Below, piece after piece: positions 22,113 to 34,740 of a DNA stretch of 64,000 bases. The notes under the pieces were generated by a model. That model was not told the origin of the DNA and made no database searches. It was given only the letters and a program-made list of their open reading frames with translations. This stretch comes from Bisporella sp. PMI_857 (Eukaryota > Ascomycota > Leotiomycetes > Helotiales > Helotiaceae), in contig JAJSPD010000020.1 of NCBI GenBank assembly GCA_021307315.1, positions 496,001-560,000 on the forward strand, given 5' to 3'. Made by a program: the position numbers and the translations under genes. How positions within the stretch are numbered: the stretch's first letter is position 1; each line of letters opens with the position of its first letter.

Positions 22113-24425
22113 CTACGACTCCCTCTTGACTTCCATCAATTTCTCCAAATCGACGCCAGCGAGGTCATCTGCGACCCACGGACCCTTCTCCTCGTCAGTG
22201 GCGCCATGGAATGCGTCCGCACGCCGCAGTGTCTGCACATCCAGGTCGGTAACATAGGCCCGCTCATTGCCCTGCAACTTCATTCGCACCTCATAATCTG
22301 TGTCTAACATCATGTCGTCTTTCCATAGCCGCCTGGGGCCATCAAAGACGCAGAGAACTCGCTTCTTCATCTTCATTTGTGAAGTTGGGCAGCCCCAGCT
22401 GGATGGGTAATCCTTTCTCCGCTTGCGGGACTTGGTATGAAGTGTCACTCCGCCTTTAGAGTGGGTGAGACCACGGGACTTCTGGACGCCATTCTTTGGA
22501 TTGGAGCGCCCCTTGCGGGATTTCGTTAAGGAGAAAGACTCGTCTTGCGAGTCGTCCATTTCATCATCTTCCTCATCTTCATCAGCGGAATAGGTGGCTG
22601 TGGTGGTTGGGAGCGAGTTGTTGCGAAGGGTATCATGCACATTACTGTCATGTTCAACCTCAGCAAGACGGGCAGCGTTAATCGCCTCGGAAGGCTCCTC
22701 TTGTTGCACGATGCGTAATACGCAATCATCAAGATGCTCGTAGAAGTCCTGGGCATTGTTAAAGGTGCTCGAGCAAGTCGAGCACTTGCCAGTCGCGTCT
22801 GGCGCGTAGCCGGAAAGTTTCTTTCCACTATTGATGGTGGAAGAGGTCTTCTTCCGGCTATTAGGCGGGGTCTGCTCAACGGCATGAACAGATGTCAGAT
22901 GTCTCTTGAAGACATCAGCACGGTTAAAAGATTTCTCTGCCGCGGATCCAGATCCTGGGCAGAATCCGCACACCATGGTGCCCTTGTAGTGCGTCAGTGT
23001 GTGACGATTCTTATCGTATTTTCGCGCGAACCCCTTAACATGATAGTCACATGTCTGGATGGGGCACTTCTCGGGCCGTTCGTTTTGGTGAGTGAGCATG
23101 TGTGCCTTCAAATCCTTGAAGGTCTTTCCGCACTCTGGGTATGTGCATCGTCCCTTTTCTCGCGACTCTTCGCTGCTGAAGGTGTCGCTGCTATATGAGA
23201 TAACAGAAGGTCTTCTTGCTCCTGGATAGGGGTATTGACTATATGAGTTTGGGTAGGGTGACTGGCTACCCTGTTTTAAATGAGGTATGGGACTCCTCGA
23301 TTGTTGCGACAGTGGAGAGGTTGGGTATGTGGGTGGTTGGTAGGCGGATGTATCATGAGATTGAGTCGCAGATGCTGGGCGGCCGGAATATAGGATAGAT
23401 GGATCTACCGTAAAAACGTCAGCAATAAATCCTTTATCCGAGAGGATGTGTGAGCAGCGCAGGAGAGACAGAGGAAACCGACAAGAAGATTCAAGAGGAG
23501 CCACAAAATTTCCACTAGACTGAGAAAAGAAAGAGGTTTGATGATAATTTGAGAAAGTCGTGGACTCGGAAGCGAATGACGATTGTGAAATCGCAGAGAG
23601 AGGTGTAGATGACAGGTCTGAAGACCGACCAGCGGTAGAAGATGCGAAGGATGATGGATTAAAAGCTTGTGACGGTCGACGTGAAGAAATAGGAGAGTAT
23701 GACACAGATGAAGCGGAAGGAGATGCATAAAAGTCATTCCGAGATTCTTTTCTCGAGCTGACAGGGGATGTTGGCGAAGCCATTGATCTAGATGGAGGAC
23801 TTCTCATATCTCCTGTCCTCGAAGACGCAGCGAGAGTAGACACAGAGGAAACAGTGTTGGTTTTTGAGGAGATCGAACCGTGCTGACGAGATCTAGTAAT
23901 GTTGTTGCACTCACCAACAGAAAAGCTGGGTTTGGCACCATTGTACTCTACCGTAGCATACTCTTCCATACCTGAGGAAGTAAACGTGTACTCGTTTCCT
24001 TGGGCAAAATTGTCGAACTGAACGATTCCGGGGGTCAATCCAAGACCAGACGGCATCCATTCGGGGACGGTGTGGTTTTGTACTGAGTGTGGTGATCCCA
24101 TGTTTGAGGATGTTGCTGAAGCTCCAGAAGCAGTTGAGTAGTTTGAGGGGGCTGTTCGTAGCTCTGGAGATTCCATGCCGTACTGATGCGCTGTCGCGTA
24201 TAACCCGTGGGATTCGAATCCTGTGTTAGGTGTATACGACTCTCTTGTGTATGCAAAGAGGTTTTCGCCCATCTCGAAGTTCTGATTGGCATTGTTCCCA
24301 GGAAATGGTTGTTGAGGGAACATGCTTGCTGTTGGTTCTGGGTACAACGAGAAATCTGATCCATCGTGGTCGTGACCCATTCGGTGCGAGACCACATGGA
24401 AAGAGGTATCTACCATCGATGCCAT
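22113..24425 (-). CDS. C2H2 zinc-finger transcription factor
   Basis: A continuous frame of 770 codons. The N-terminal half is disordered, Ser/Pro/Gln-rich (activation-domain-like). From about residue 425 comes a cluster of C2H2 fingers: CTYPECGKTFKDLKAHMLTH, then CPIQTCDYHVKGFARKYDKN with H-x4-H, then a finger starting CGFCPGSG ending KRHLTSVH. A degenerate fourth, CSTCSSTFNNAQDFYEHLDD with a terminal Cys, lies near residue 570. An acidic run (DEDEEDDEMDDSQDE) and basic patches (KSRKGR, KSRKRRK) follow. The C-terminus has a compact block (KKRVLCVFDGPRRLWKDDMM). A 78-nt segment (23482-23405, GTCGGT...CTGAC...GGTAG) looks like an intron; its removal keeps the frame and gives 744 residues. DNA-binding regulator, target unknown. 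Confidence 0.87.
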   Translation of the reverse strand: MASMVDTSFHVVSHRMGHDHDGSDFSLYPEPTASMFPQQPFPGNNANQNFEMGENLFAYTRESYTPNTGFESHGLYATAHQYGMESPELRTAPSNYSTASGASATSSNMGSPHSVQNHTVPEWMPSGLGLTPGIVQFDNFAQGNEYTFTSSGMEEYATVEYNGAKPSFSVGECNNITRSRQHGSISSKTNTVSSVSTLAASSRTGDMRSPPSRSMASPTSPVSSRKESRNDFYASPSASSVSYSPISSRRPSQAFNPSSFASSTAGRSSDLSSTPLSAISQSSFASESTTFSNYHQTSFFSQSSGNFVAPLESSCRFPLSLLRCSHILSDKGFIADVFTVDPSILYSGRPASATQSHDTSAYQPPTYPTSPLSQQSRSPIPHLKQGSQSPYPNSYSQYPYPGARRPSVISYSSDTFSSEESREKGRCTYPECGKTFKDLKAHMLTHQNERPEKCPIQTCDYHVKGFARKYDKNRHTLTHYKGTMVCGFCPGSGSAAEKSFNRADVFKRHLTSVHAVEQTPPNSRKKTSSTINSGKKLSGYAPDATGKCSTCSSTFNNAQDFYEHLDDCVLRIVQQEEPSEAINAARLAEVEHDSNVHDTLRNNSLPTTTATYSADEDEEDDEMDDSQDESFSLTKSRKGRSNPKNGVQKSRGLTHSKGGVTLHTKSRKRRKDYPSSWGCPTSQMKMKKRVLCVFDGPRRLWKDDMMLDTDYEVRMKLQGNERAYVTDLDVQTLRRADAFHGATDEEKGPWVADDLAGVDLEKLMEVKRES

Positions 24426-27400
24426 TATGATATTATGGAAGAGGATGAGGGTTGGCTGCTGTCTATAGTGGAAACCACTATTGCCAACTATAAAGATGTT
24501 AGTGGTGAAGCAAAACCATGAAAGTGTAGATGGTACCTTATGCTATTGGAAACTCCAGAGTGGTAACGGATGCTAAGAAGTCCGCGTTGTTTAGTTTCCT
24601 CGCGCTTGGGAAGGGGAACTGTTGGCTCTTATGAATTGTCCCTTCTAACAGCGTTCTGCACGGGCGGTAGCGAGCCTGGCTTTGCCTGAATTGGATAGCA
24701 GCGGGATGAAATGATCTGATTTGATCTGAGACAGGAGGCAGAATTTGTGAAGGGCGAGGCGCGGAGAATATATACACGCGATGGCCAAGTGGGTGAGGCC
24801 CGAGTCAAGTGGGGGAGGAGGATGATGATGTTGATGATGAAGCTGGGGATACTGCGATTATGTAGACAAGGTAAGATTAGTTGCAAAGATTTTGCATATC
24901 GATGCCTTGTCGTAGTGTCCAGGTAGCAATATATATATGAACTAGGTAGCGAGTGTGTGCGGTTGTTGTAATGTACGATGATAGCTTTTTTATGAAATTG
25001 GGGTGATCTGGGATGCGGATTATAATTGTATTCGACCATCACCTCAAGAGAAGCCATCTTAAGGCGGAGCGATGATCAAGCCAGGATCAGGGGACCCCGG
25101 AGGCTTGGGACCCTGTAAAATTCCCTGGCACAGTTTTTTCAGTGCCCCCTTGGCATGCCACGGCCCATGGGTGGTGATATGCACAGGGCAAAGCCTCATT
25201 TGGGCGTGGGTCGAGCAATGCTTTGTATGGGGGGGGACGTCGCGTATGGCTCACACACTCACCTCTGCTTGGGTCCTTGTTCAAAAAAGCAGAAGCAGGG
25301 GAAGAGAGGTAAGCTAAAGCTAGCCTGCTAGGTAGCTAAGCAGTCTGGCACCAGCGCACCACCACCCCATCACCACCGCAAACTGGGTGACCCAACCACT
25401 AGTTCGCTTCCACCGACTGTGAGCAGAAAAGGGCTAGAGGAGTGAGTGGTCCGTTAATCATCGTAGAATGGACGAGTAAGAGCTTGGTATACAGGCCTAC
25501 CCAGAATCTCATCTCAAATAAACGTGGGTTTTGTAAGTTTGTGCAACGACAACCCCTCGAAATGCGCTGCTACTATACGTCCATACCCGAGAGACGAAAT
25601 CCCAAAGAGAGCCCACGGATTTGCACAGGTACAGGATGTGTGACACAACCTGATCCGGAACATCCCTTCTTAAGCTATCTGTTTTGGGAGGGGAAATGGG
25701 GAAAATGCATTAAGGTTTGACCTTGCTCTTTCGCTTGTTTTGCCCTAAGACGAAGAGATCTGGCCCATCACCCCCCAAAGAGCAAATCATTGCAGATGAT
25801 CAAACATCAGAGTGCAGGGAGAGAGGACGAAAAGAAAAAAAAAAAAAAAAACACTACCGGTAGCAAAACTCTCGTACGATCCAGGCCAGGTTGATACTGC
25901 TATCTCCGCATTTAGCTGTCCTTTCGGCATGTTGATCTCCCAGTTCCCATCGAGGACCTAGCTAGTACTGTGTTTGTAGTTGGTCGGCGAGATGATCTCG
26001 AACAAACGCCATCTCCAGCAAAAAAGGAACCAAAAAAAATGGCATTATTGATGTTTGCAATAGTGGAGCCTGCAAGCGAAACCTCATGACAGATTTCTGT
26101 TGCAGGCATCCAGAAAAGCAGACAGTCGGAAGGGGAAAAAAAAATAAAAGAAAAAAGAAAGCAAAAATGGTAAGTATCGCAAACCGACACCACCCGAGCC
26201 ACCCTTTCTCAACTCTCAGGGACCATCAGCATCTCTTCCTATTCGTCAACTACCGTCCCAACTCACTACTTCGCTGCAGATGTTGTCGTTCAATAGCCAA
26301 TGAGCGTTTCTTACATCCACCCAGCCACAGGCACCTAACCGAATCCTAAATTTAGGATCCCCTCACTTCCTCTCAAACGAGGCGCAGCAAGGCGCAGTTG
26401 AGTTGTCCAGCAGGTCCAGCAACCTCTCGTCATAACTTCATGCTTCATAGCCATCCCTCTGCATTATTACCAACTTTTCTTCCCAAGATAGCGCTCTCCA
26501 CACTTTTATGCCGATAATGTGCAATACCACGTCATATTGAGTTTATGGAGAAGAAGGCATTATTGAGGCAGGGCAGGGCATCCAGGACCAAGACTCCTGG
26601 TTGCGGGAGCTCCCACCTTGTAAGGCAGACTCGAGATGTTGTCACTTGCTACGATGTTTTGTGTTTCTACTGGTTCTTCACCGACAGACTCACCACCCCT
26701 TAATTCGGTGCCTTAATGGCTGCAGGAGATCTTTGCGGCCATTGCAGCAGTCCCAGATTGATGGCTCCAACAGTTGGCCAAGCTTTGGCGTGAGTAATTT
26801 AGCCTTTGCCCGTACAGAACAAGCAATGGTCTCCTGTAAGCTGTCGGAGATTGAAATGAGCAAAGCTAGGGTTGCTCACGGACCACTGACGAACCAGAGG
26901 TCCCTTCAGCCTTACCTTTCTGAACATAAGCTTGGCGTCCAAGTATATCCTCTAGGTCATTTTAATGCTCTTCAACTGGTTGGTCAAGAGCAGTCCAAGT
27001 CAATCGTCAGAGACCAAATGCCGTTGAACTATAATCAAACTTGCTCACCTTATGGCTTTACAAATCCCGCGTGCCGTTCCTCGAAGTACTTCAGCACATG
27101 AAAGAGATTAGGTAGTACGAACAGGTAACTTTGGACTACTGTATTGGAAAGATTGCAAAGCATCGCATAGTAACATGTGACTTGAATGTCGAATCGAAAT
27201 CGGCCGGCTGCTTAACATATGCATGCTTAGTCAAGGTCAAACAAGCTTAAAGCAGGATATCAAGTACTCCGTTGTCAGAACTCAAAAGCGGTGTGGCTTA
27301 CGTCTGTCATAACTGCAATATTTGTGGGAGAGAGCTTCGATTTGCTGATGGTCTGCAACAAGACAGTTTGTGTCCAGTATTTTGATGTAGCACAGCCTCA

Positions 27401-30400
27401 TGCATGTTTTTGGACACATGAGACTCGCTGGTGAGGACTTTGTACCCCTTAAACTCGCTTAGCCCTATGAACCACGGGATGAATGGGAGTGGAGGATAGG
27501 CTCGCTAGCTTCGGAAACGCCGTGGCCGTGCATCTTTTGTGGAGAGTTGAGACAAGCATCCACTTGCTTCACCGCCAGTGAAAGCGGTATCGTATGCCAG
27601 CCAATAATTTCCCTCGAATTCCATAATAACAGAAAGAGGTTGTCGATGATAATGATGACCGCAGAATCATCTGCTCGCGACGTCGACTACTCCAACGACG
27701 GGTGTAGGCCATTGCCAATTGAGATGTAACTTGAGGATGCAGTGAGCAGCCAGCGAAGGTAACGTATCTGCATCGAAAATTCTTCTCAGCTTCCATCTGC
27801 TGTCTGGCGCCTGCACATCTCATTTCATCGTTGCCTTGGGTGTATAAACATTTTAAAAGGTAATGATCAGAGTTGTGGCATCAAAAATATCAAGACTCCA
27901 CACCGACTAGAAATTATTCTGCTCACCGAGAAGCAATCCACTTAGTAAATTATGAGATACTAAGCGGTTACACCGACTCTGGCGCGGTCTGCAACTGATC
28001 AATTCAAAATGCTTCATAGTAAAAGCTTCGCACGCAAAGGTAATGTAGGGGGGCAACATTTCATTTCGACATACAAGTGAGTGGTGCAGCACAGACTTTA
28101 CTAAGGGCCCGCTTGGCTTGGATTGGCTTATGAAGCTTGTCAAATAGCAAGCCTTCCTCGAGGCACAACTCCACTATTGATATCCTCCAGACTTTCAAAA
28201 CAAAGTTTGAAGCAATACATGTTTAGCTCCTTCTGATGGCACTTTGCGATAAAATAAGGTGTCTCCTCTTCGACTGAAGGAAACGAAGGTGTGCACTACG
28301 CCACGTTCAATAATTGGCACGATGCGACAAGCGAATTAGATCTCTGCAACCAGATCTTGTTATCAAAAAAGCGATTACTGTTGTCCAGAAACTGAACGGT
28401 TCAGATGGGGTGAGCTTGATACCATGTGGGCCTGATGCGGGTAGCATCGCGTTCCAATTGATTAGAGTACACAAAGCTATCGCATTAAGTCGAGAGATAG
28501 AAAATGACTTTTGTAGTCGCAAATTATTGATTTTCGTATTCTGTATCCTGGTCTCCTACTCGGTCTCCCTTTCTTGGAATGGCTTTAATCCTCAATCATC
28601 TCACATGATCCTAGCGCTTGGATAAATTACCCGGATTCTGGGCATTTCAATGGACGTCCCGACATCCCGCGTCGATCATTTGATGCGATCCCTCCCAGTA
28701 ATCTTGTTATCCTCAGGGGGTATATTTTTGAAACGGAAGGCTTTGAGGCTCTTTCTGGGCTGCCTCAGGCTCTTGAAGAGATCGCTACCACATCGTAGTG
28801 TCATCCAATCCCATCAGGCCATGAACTCACCCTTGTACACCTCTCAAGGTTTCTTGGCCAAGGAGGAGTGAGTTTATTAGGTCCCCACTATTGGGTGATC
28901 CGCGCCTTTGGATCATCTGCCAGGGCTCCATGTGTCTTGTTTAGAGCTTAAGTGAGCTATTTGCGGATATGTGTAATCTGTTGTAGGTATCCCTACGCCG
29001 CTCCATGTGAATGGTCGACTTCCGGTGATATGGCTTCGGTCAAAGGATAGATACGTGAGATAAATTACATCGGCCAATAATCAGGAGATACAATAACCCC
29101 TTCTTGCAGGAGCCACGCGAGAGAAATGCAGAATTTCTTCATGCTTTACATGCAAGCGACAGGCTCAAGCCAAGTCGCCGACTCCAGAAGTGTCGCGAAT
29201 CCAGACTGCTGTACAGATGATTTGGGGGCCAGGGACCGGGGGTCGGGACAACTTGGAAACATGTTTCCGAAGTCTTTCTCCTTGCGGGGAGTCTTGACCT
29301 GATTTCACAGGTTATTTTGGGCTCATCAGCACCATGGTCGTTACCATGCTTGTTCGGTTTGTGACTACTGTACAATACAGTAGTATTCCATGAGCATGTC
29401 ATTCTCATGGATCTTGATAAACCCCTTGTACTCATGTATTGGATCGTGGAACGATCCTGGCTTTAATCCTAAAAAGCAATCAATAGGCGAGATACCTCCC
29501 GATCCAGCTAAGTCTTATGCAGCAGGGAAAGGCTTGTTTTGTGGCCGCAAGGTTGAATTTTGCCCCAGCTCAGAGCCATACAGTCGCTGATATCCTTCAT
29601 CCGACAACGTGGCATGCGGATTTTTTGTGACAGGATGGCAGTTTTCTGTCTTAGATGAATCCTTAAACGGTCAATTCTTGCGAAAATTATCGGATGGAAC
29701 ATGCGGTGCCATGGAAGGCCTTAATGATGTCTTACCATCGTATCTCGTCCAAGCAAGGAGGGACAACAGAACACAGCATCCTGCCAATCAGAGACCTGGT
29801 CAAAGCATGAAGGTGTTCGGGGAATGAAGCCTCGACCCCTCGTTCCCTCGTGGTGAGATGAATCCTGTGGCTTTCCGTCCTACCGCAAACAGGTGCAATA
29901 TGGCCAGAACGAACAAGTTCGATGGGCCAGAACGCGGGGGTAGTAGGTGGTATTTTTGTCTCTGAGAAGGATTGATGCATTAACGATGAATCAATAAGAC
30001 ACATTATGTTAAATTATAATTTTCTAGGCAGGGAAGATGTAATATTGTAGGGATTCGCATTTGCATGCTAATAATAAGGGTTATCGTGAAGTTCTCGTTG
30101 TCCAGAGCATGGTCCAGAGCCTGACGCGGAAACTGCCGTCCCTACTGGAGAGGTCTCGGTATTCGATTGATGCAATATTGGATTGATTGGCTGCAGCCAT
30201 CACCACGATGCTTTTTTCTTCCCCTTGAGCAAGGTTAATGATATGTTGATGTGTTTGGTGTTGTTTGCGAGGCTCGCGAAGTCGAGAATCCGCCCAAACA
30301 CTGGGATAGTTCTTGAATAGGAAAGGGCCTTGCTCTCAATGCTCATGTTTCATAGAGATTGGCCACCTCACAAATCACGCGCGCGCACTGGTTAAGGTTT

Positions 30401-32074
30401 ATGTCAATTCTCATCTTGGATTTCCTTTCGTCCATCTAGCGCCTGGGTATTTCCCGTGGGGTCCGTATTGTATGCCGTGGCGATCGATGAGTTTGGCTTC
30501 TGGCTTGAGCTTGGACTAGAGCCTGGTAGCTGCAGAAACTTCACATTTACGTTTCGTAAGTATTTGGATTAGTTGATGCAATGTGCATTGCATTGCATGA
30601 CGGATTTGTACTTGCCATACCATTTTAAGCTGCACATCTCCATCCTGAAGGGTCGAGACGAAGACCGGAAGCTTGTGTTTTTCTGGCGTTGGTTGAATCA
30701 ACTTGCATGTGATGGAGTTTTATATGTTCTTTCTGACCTTCCGCTTGCTCATCTTTGGTTGGGCATGTCTGCAACTATCCTGCACAAGCCTCTAGCGGCC
30801 CTTGCGTGCCGAAATTCCCACAAGTTTTTTTAGTATGTGCCGATTGCTTGGTCTTAATCAACACTTGTACCTTGGTAAATCCAGGAATGACACAATTCTT
30901 CAACAGAAGTATTACTTGTGGCTCTTTGCAACATGCTAGCAATAACGGACAATTATTGCTCATAACCCAAAACATTCTCCTCCCTTTGTCTGCTTCTAAC
31001 CGCTTGTAAAAAAAGAAAAGGAGGGGAAAACATGCTTATATCAGGGTCTGTTAACGTATTGGGTTTCCGTCCCAGAGCTTCTATAATGTCATTCAGCTAT
31101 AGCTGTAGTAATTTAGATTTAAAAATTCTGCATATATTCAAGAGACTCTCGCCAGATATTATGGAATTATGGAGAAGAAGTTCAGATCTATCCCCATTGC
31201 GTAACTTACGTATGTATAAGGACTCTATAACCCAGTTTTACTACGTGGTGACTCTTGGCAATCAGATGTCTCATCAAACTTGCAGGTATTGATCTAAACA
31301 CCATTCCTGATGATCTAATATCTCATTTTCTTGACCAAATTATCTGTGGTATCTCAGACGAGAAGCAGACTTACAGAAGGATTATTTGAACGAAATATAA
31401 TAATAAATAAAATGGCGAATTAAGCAGCAGGCAAAGAACAACTATGAGTCTCATGCATATTGCATTTATATGCGTAAATTATTCTGATGGGTTCACTTAC
31501 CTTCTTAGGACTTTTTAGGGGTTGTTAAAATCTCAGAGACGTGCGGATGTGTACAATTGCAGTGCCTTCTAAGACACCGGATAGCAGACCGAAAATATTA
31601 CCAATGGTTTCCCAAGAGCTTGCCTGGTCAAAAGTAGTAAAGAAGAATATGCACCATACCAACTAGAAAGCCCTGAATCGATACATCAAAAGTCTTGCTA
31701 TCTTACATTTTAAAGAACTCTAATTTCCCCCTCGTCAGATAAGTACGCTGACTGGAAAAGTGATATCTGGCACAGTTTCAAAATTGATAATCTCATTTAA
31801 TCTCTACAGCTATCATGATGAGTTTACAAGTTAAATTATAGAGAATCGTTTACCCTAAAGATGTGACGTTCGTAACACAATCTGCGCCACAGTGAAACTT
31901 CAAAGGTGTGGCTGAAGCTCAGAGTCTTGGCGCTCAGTAACGGTTACGTGTTAACGGCTATTGACATGTCTTCCAACTTGACAAATGAGCAACGCCATGG
32001 ACATGTAGCATCGCGGAGTATGAAAAGGGCAGCCTCTACCTGATTCCGAGCAAAACATACAATTGACGAGCGCA
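24426..32074. other. 7.6-kb gene-poor region
   Basis: No gene supportable on either strand. The left 600 bp should be the promoter and 5' UTR of the zinc-finger factor, including GAT-rich repeats near 24820-24842. A17 lies at 25835-25851 and another A-rich stretch at about 26139-26160. Scattered frames of 60-170 codons have no recognisable domains and low-complexity or chance composition. No terminal repeats, transposase or reverse transcriptase, tRNA or rRNA was recognised. It could hold long regulatory DNA, a lncRNA or eroded repeats. Confidence 0.55.
25835..25851. repeat. Homopolymer A17
   Basis: Seventeen consecutive A residues in non-coding DNA; the length in the assembly may not be exact. 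Confidence 0.85.
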
Positions 32075-34740
32075 ATGGGTCGTCTTGCGTGGTATGCTGG
32101 GGTATGCTTTCCAATGAATCCCTGGACACGCGCAGTATTCTGACAGCTTCTACTGCTAGGTCTCCACGGCTCTGGCAGCTGCTGTAGTTGTCTCTGCTTT
32201 CAATCAAAGGCCGAACTTCTACTCAGCATGTGTATACTTGGCACAGAGCAATTTATGTTTGATGGTAAGAAGCTACTCCTGGGGAACGATAGCCTTAATT
32301 GACTTGCCACCAGGTCATCATAAATCTGATTCTTCTTATTCATGTCGCTTTCATGTATGGCCTCCAGCGATTATGTTATGGGCCTTTGCGACCTATTGAG
32401 ATCGAGCAGTTATACGAGAAAGGATGGTTTGCGGTTACAGAAACGTGCTTAGCTATGACCATATTCCGTGAGGAGGTCGGCGCATGGTTTCTGGTTATGT
32501 TCGTCGCGTTGCTCACGGGTAAAGTCTGGGGATGGATTGGTGATGGGAGGGTGGAGGTGTTGGAACAGCAGCCTCCGGCGAATCCGCGATTATTCCATAT
32601 CAGATTATCTATATCTTTAGGGATTTCGATCTTATATGATACCTGGCTCATGTCTTATATCATCAACACGGTCATCGCACAGGCTCGGCCGAACATGATG
32701 GTCATGTTTCTCTTCGAATTCGCGATTCTCACAACGATGTCTATGTCAACGGGCTGCCGGTATGCGATCTCATTGATTGAGGCTAGAGTAACTTCGAAAC
32801 AAATGCGGGAGCGATTGGTGGAGAGGCGCCGAGAGGTCCGGCAAGAACGAGATGAGATCCTGAGATCACGGGAGACCGCTATAGCTGAAGCAGCTGCAGA
32901 AGGAAAGCCTACGCCTGAATTTACCGAACCTCTACCAGATGAGGAGGATGTGGATGAAATGGATATCGAAGTTCCAGGATGGGAGGCCAAAGGATCCTGG
33001 ATCTTGACCCTTGCGCTCTGTACAGGTAAGGCTAATCTAGCAAGAACTCGTGGCATTAGTTTAACTCCATTCATAGATTTTCTTAAACTGGCAATTTATT
33101 GCACATTCTTTTTCATCCTACTAATGTTCTATGGGTTACCTATTCACATCTTGAGGGATCTGTTCATGACGACTAGATCCTTCGTTATGCGGCTAAATGC
33201 ATTCTTACGTTACCGTCAAGCTACGAAGAACATGAATAATTATCCGGACGCCACTGTTGAGGATATCCAACGGGAGGATACGTGCATCATTTGCAGAGAG
33301 GAGATGAGACCATGGTCAGTTACGAACCCTGACACTCCTCCAGCAGCGCCTGGTGCTCCACCTCCTGTTCGACCGGCTGTTTCGATCAATGAGAGCAAGC
33401 GTCCAAAGAAGTTGCCTTGTGGTCATGTTCTTCATCTCAATTGCCTGAAAAGCTGGCTCGAGAGACAACAAGTCTGCCCAACTTGTCGAGAACCTGTCAT
33501 GGGAGGTCCTAATCAAGCGCGTCGGGCTGCAAGAAATAATGCGAACCCTGCTGGAGCTGCGGGTCAACCGCCTGCGGGTGGTGAACAAAATGACAATGGG
33601 GGTCTACCTCAACCGCCAGCCGCTGGACAAGGCAATCGTGGCCTAAGAGTGCTCAATTTTGGCCCATTGAGAGTGGGTTTTGGTCAAGCCAACCTACAAG
33701 ATCTTCAGAATGGCCAAGGTGGTCAGAACGCTATTCCTCCTGGAGCAAGAGTTTATGGCCTAGAGTTAGGCTTTCCACGACGCCAGCAGGCCCAACCCCA
33801 AGGACAAGTCCCATTGCAAGGTACAGCAACTACAGCATCGTTGCAAGACCAAATCCACAACATAAGTCAGCAAATAATGGCGGAGGTTCAAGCTCTCAAT
33901 CTTACTCAGCAACAACTTCAGATGGTGCAGCTATTGCATACTGAATTAGAAAGGCTCAGACTCTTGCAGCAAGGATTAACGGAACAAGCAGGCCAAGTCC
34001 AAATCCCAACCTTTCCATCTACTAATCTAAGGCAGACTGCTGCATTTACAATGCCGCATATGCAAAGACTCGGAGCACGTCAAAACACATCAGCCATACC
34101 CGCTGGCAGTGCCGACCTTCCACCTGGCGTCACGATTCCAGAGGGTTGGTCCCTACTACCATTGCAAAGATTGGATGAAGTTTCACAGACAGGAACGGTG
34201 CCTGCAGTAACACCAACATCAGGATTAGCCCCCACAGCCACCACCATCGGAATTGTCACCAGCCCTACCAGTGGCACATCTAATAATACCCCTCTCCCCC
34301 AAAATCTCGGCAACCAAACACCTGCGACCGTATTTGATTCGTCAGACAGGAGCGCCACGTTTCCTCCACGTTCAGCCGCAGCCGACCAATCAGCGTTCGC
34401 CAACCCTAATCTACCAGAAACATCGCTGAATGGCAGCAATGAAGGGAGCGCACCACAGGAGCATGAGGCAGGTAGTCTGCCGAACTGGGGACAGTCGCAG
34501 CTATTTTCAGGACAAACGTTCAGGGGCGATACGAATGGTACAACACCGCCCCCACAGTCTGGGGAAGCTCAGAATTCGGCATCTACGCTAGACAGAGGGC
34601 ATTCAAGTTCGGTGGATGTTGGAGGTGGTTCTTCTGAGGCAGACTCGGAGGAGAGGAGGAGGGAGAAGGGGAAAGGGAGGGCTGTCATGGTGGAGGATGT
34701 AGATGATGAGTCTGGCCCCAGTCAAGCCTTGCGGTCTTGA
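32075..34740 (+). CDS. HRD1: ER-associated-degradation E3 ubiquitin ligase Hrd1
   Basis: Four exons: 32075-32101 (only nine codons, MGRLAWYAG), 32160-32264, 32314-33025 and 33077-34740, giving 835 residues. Exon 2 continues [20 protein letters not shown], the typical Hrd1 N-terminus; exon 3 holds [20 protein letters not shown] and several membrane segments. The RING-H2 domain begins CIICREEM, carries a Pro-rich insertion of about 35 residues, then closes with [15 protein letters not shown] and VCPTCREPV. The long tail is Gln/Pro-rich and disordered, ending in an acidic/basic stretch. In yeast Hrd1 forms the retrotranslocation channel and ubiquitinates misfolded ER proteins. Intron 3 (33026-33076, 51 nt) keeps the frame if retained, so an unspliced form would carry 17 extra residues. 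The start context and the short first exon make automatic truncation of the N-terminus likely. Confidence 0.93.

Noticed and set aside
26601..27101. 166-codon plus-strand frame in the gene-poor region
   Set aside because: No recognisable domain, no matching splice structure, composition looks like chance; nothing supports expression.
28307..28625. Overlapping frames on both strands (71 and 103 codons)
   Set aside because: Antisense pair with no family match; typical of chance open frames in moderate-GC DNA.
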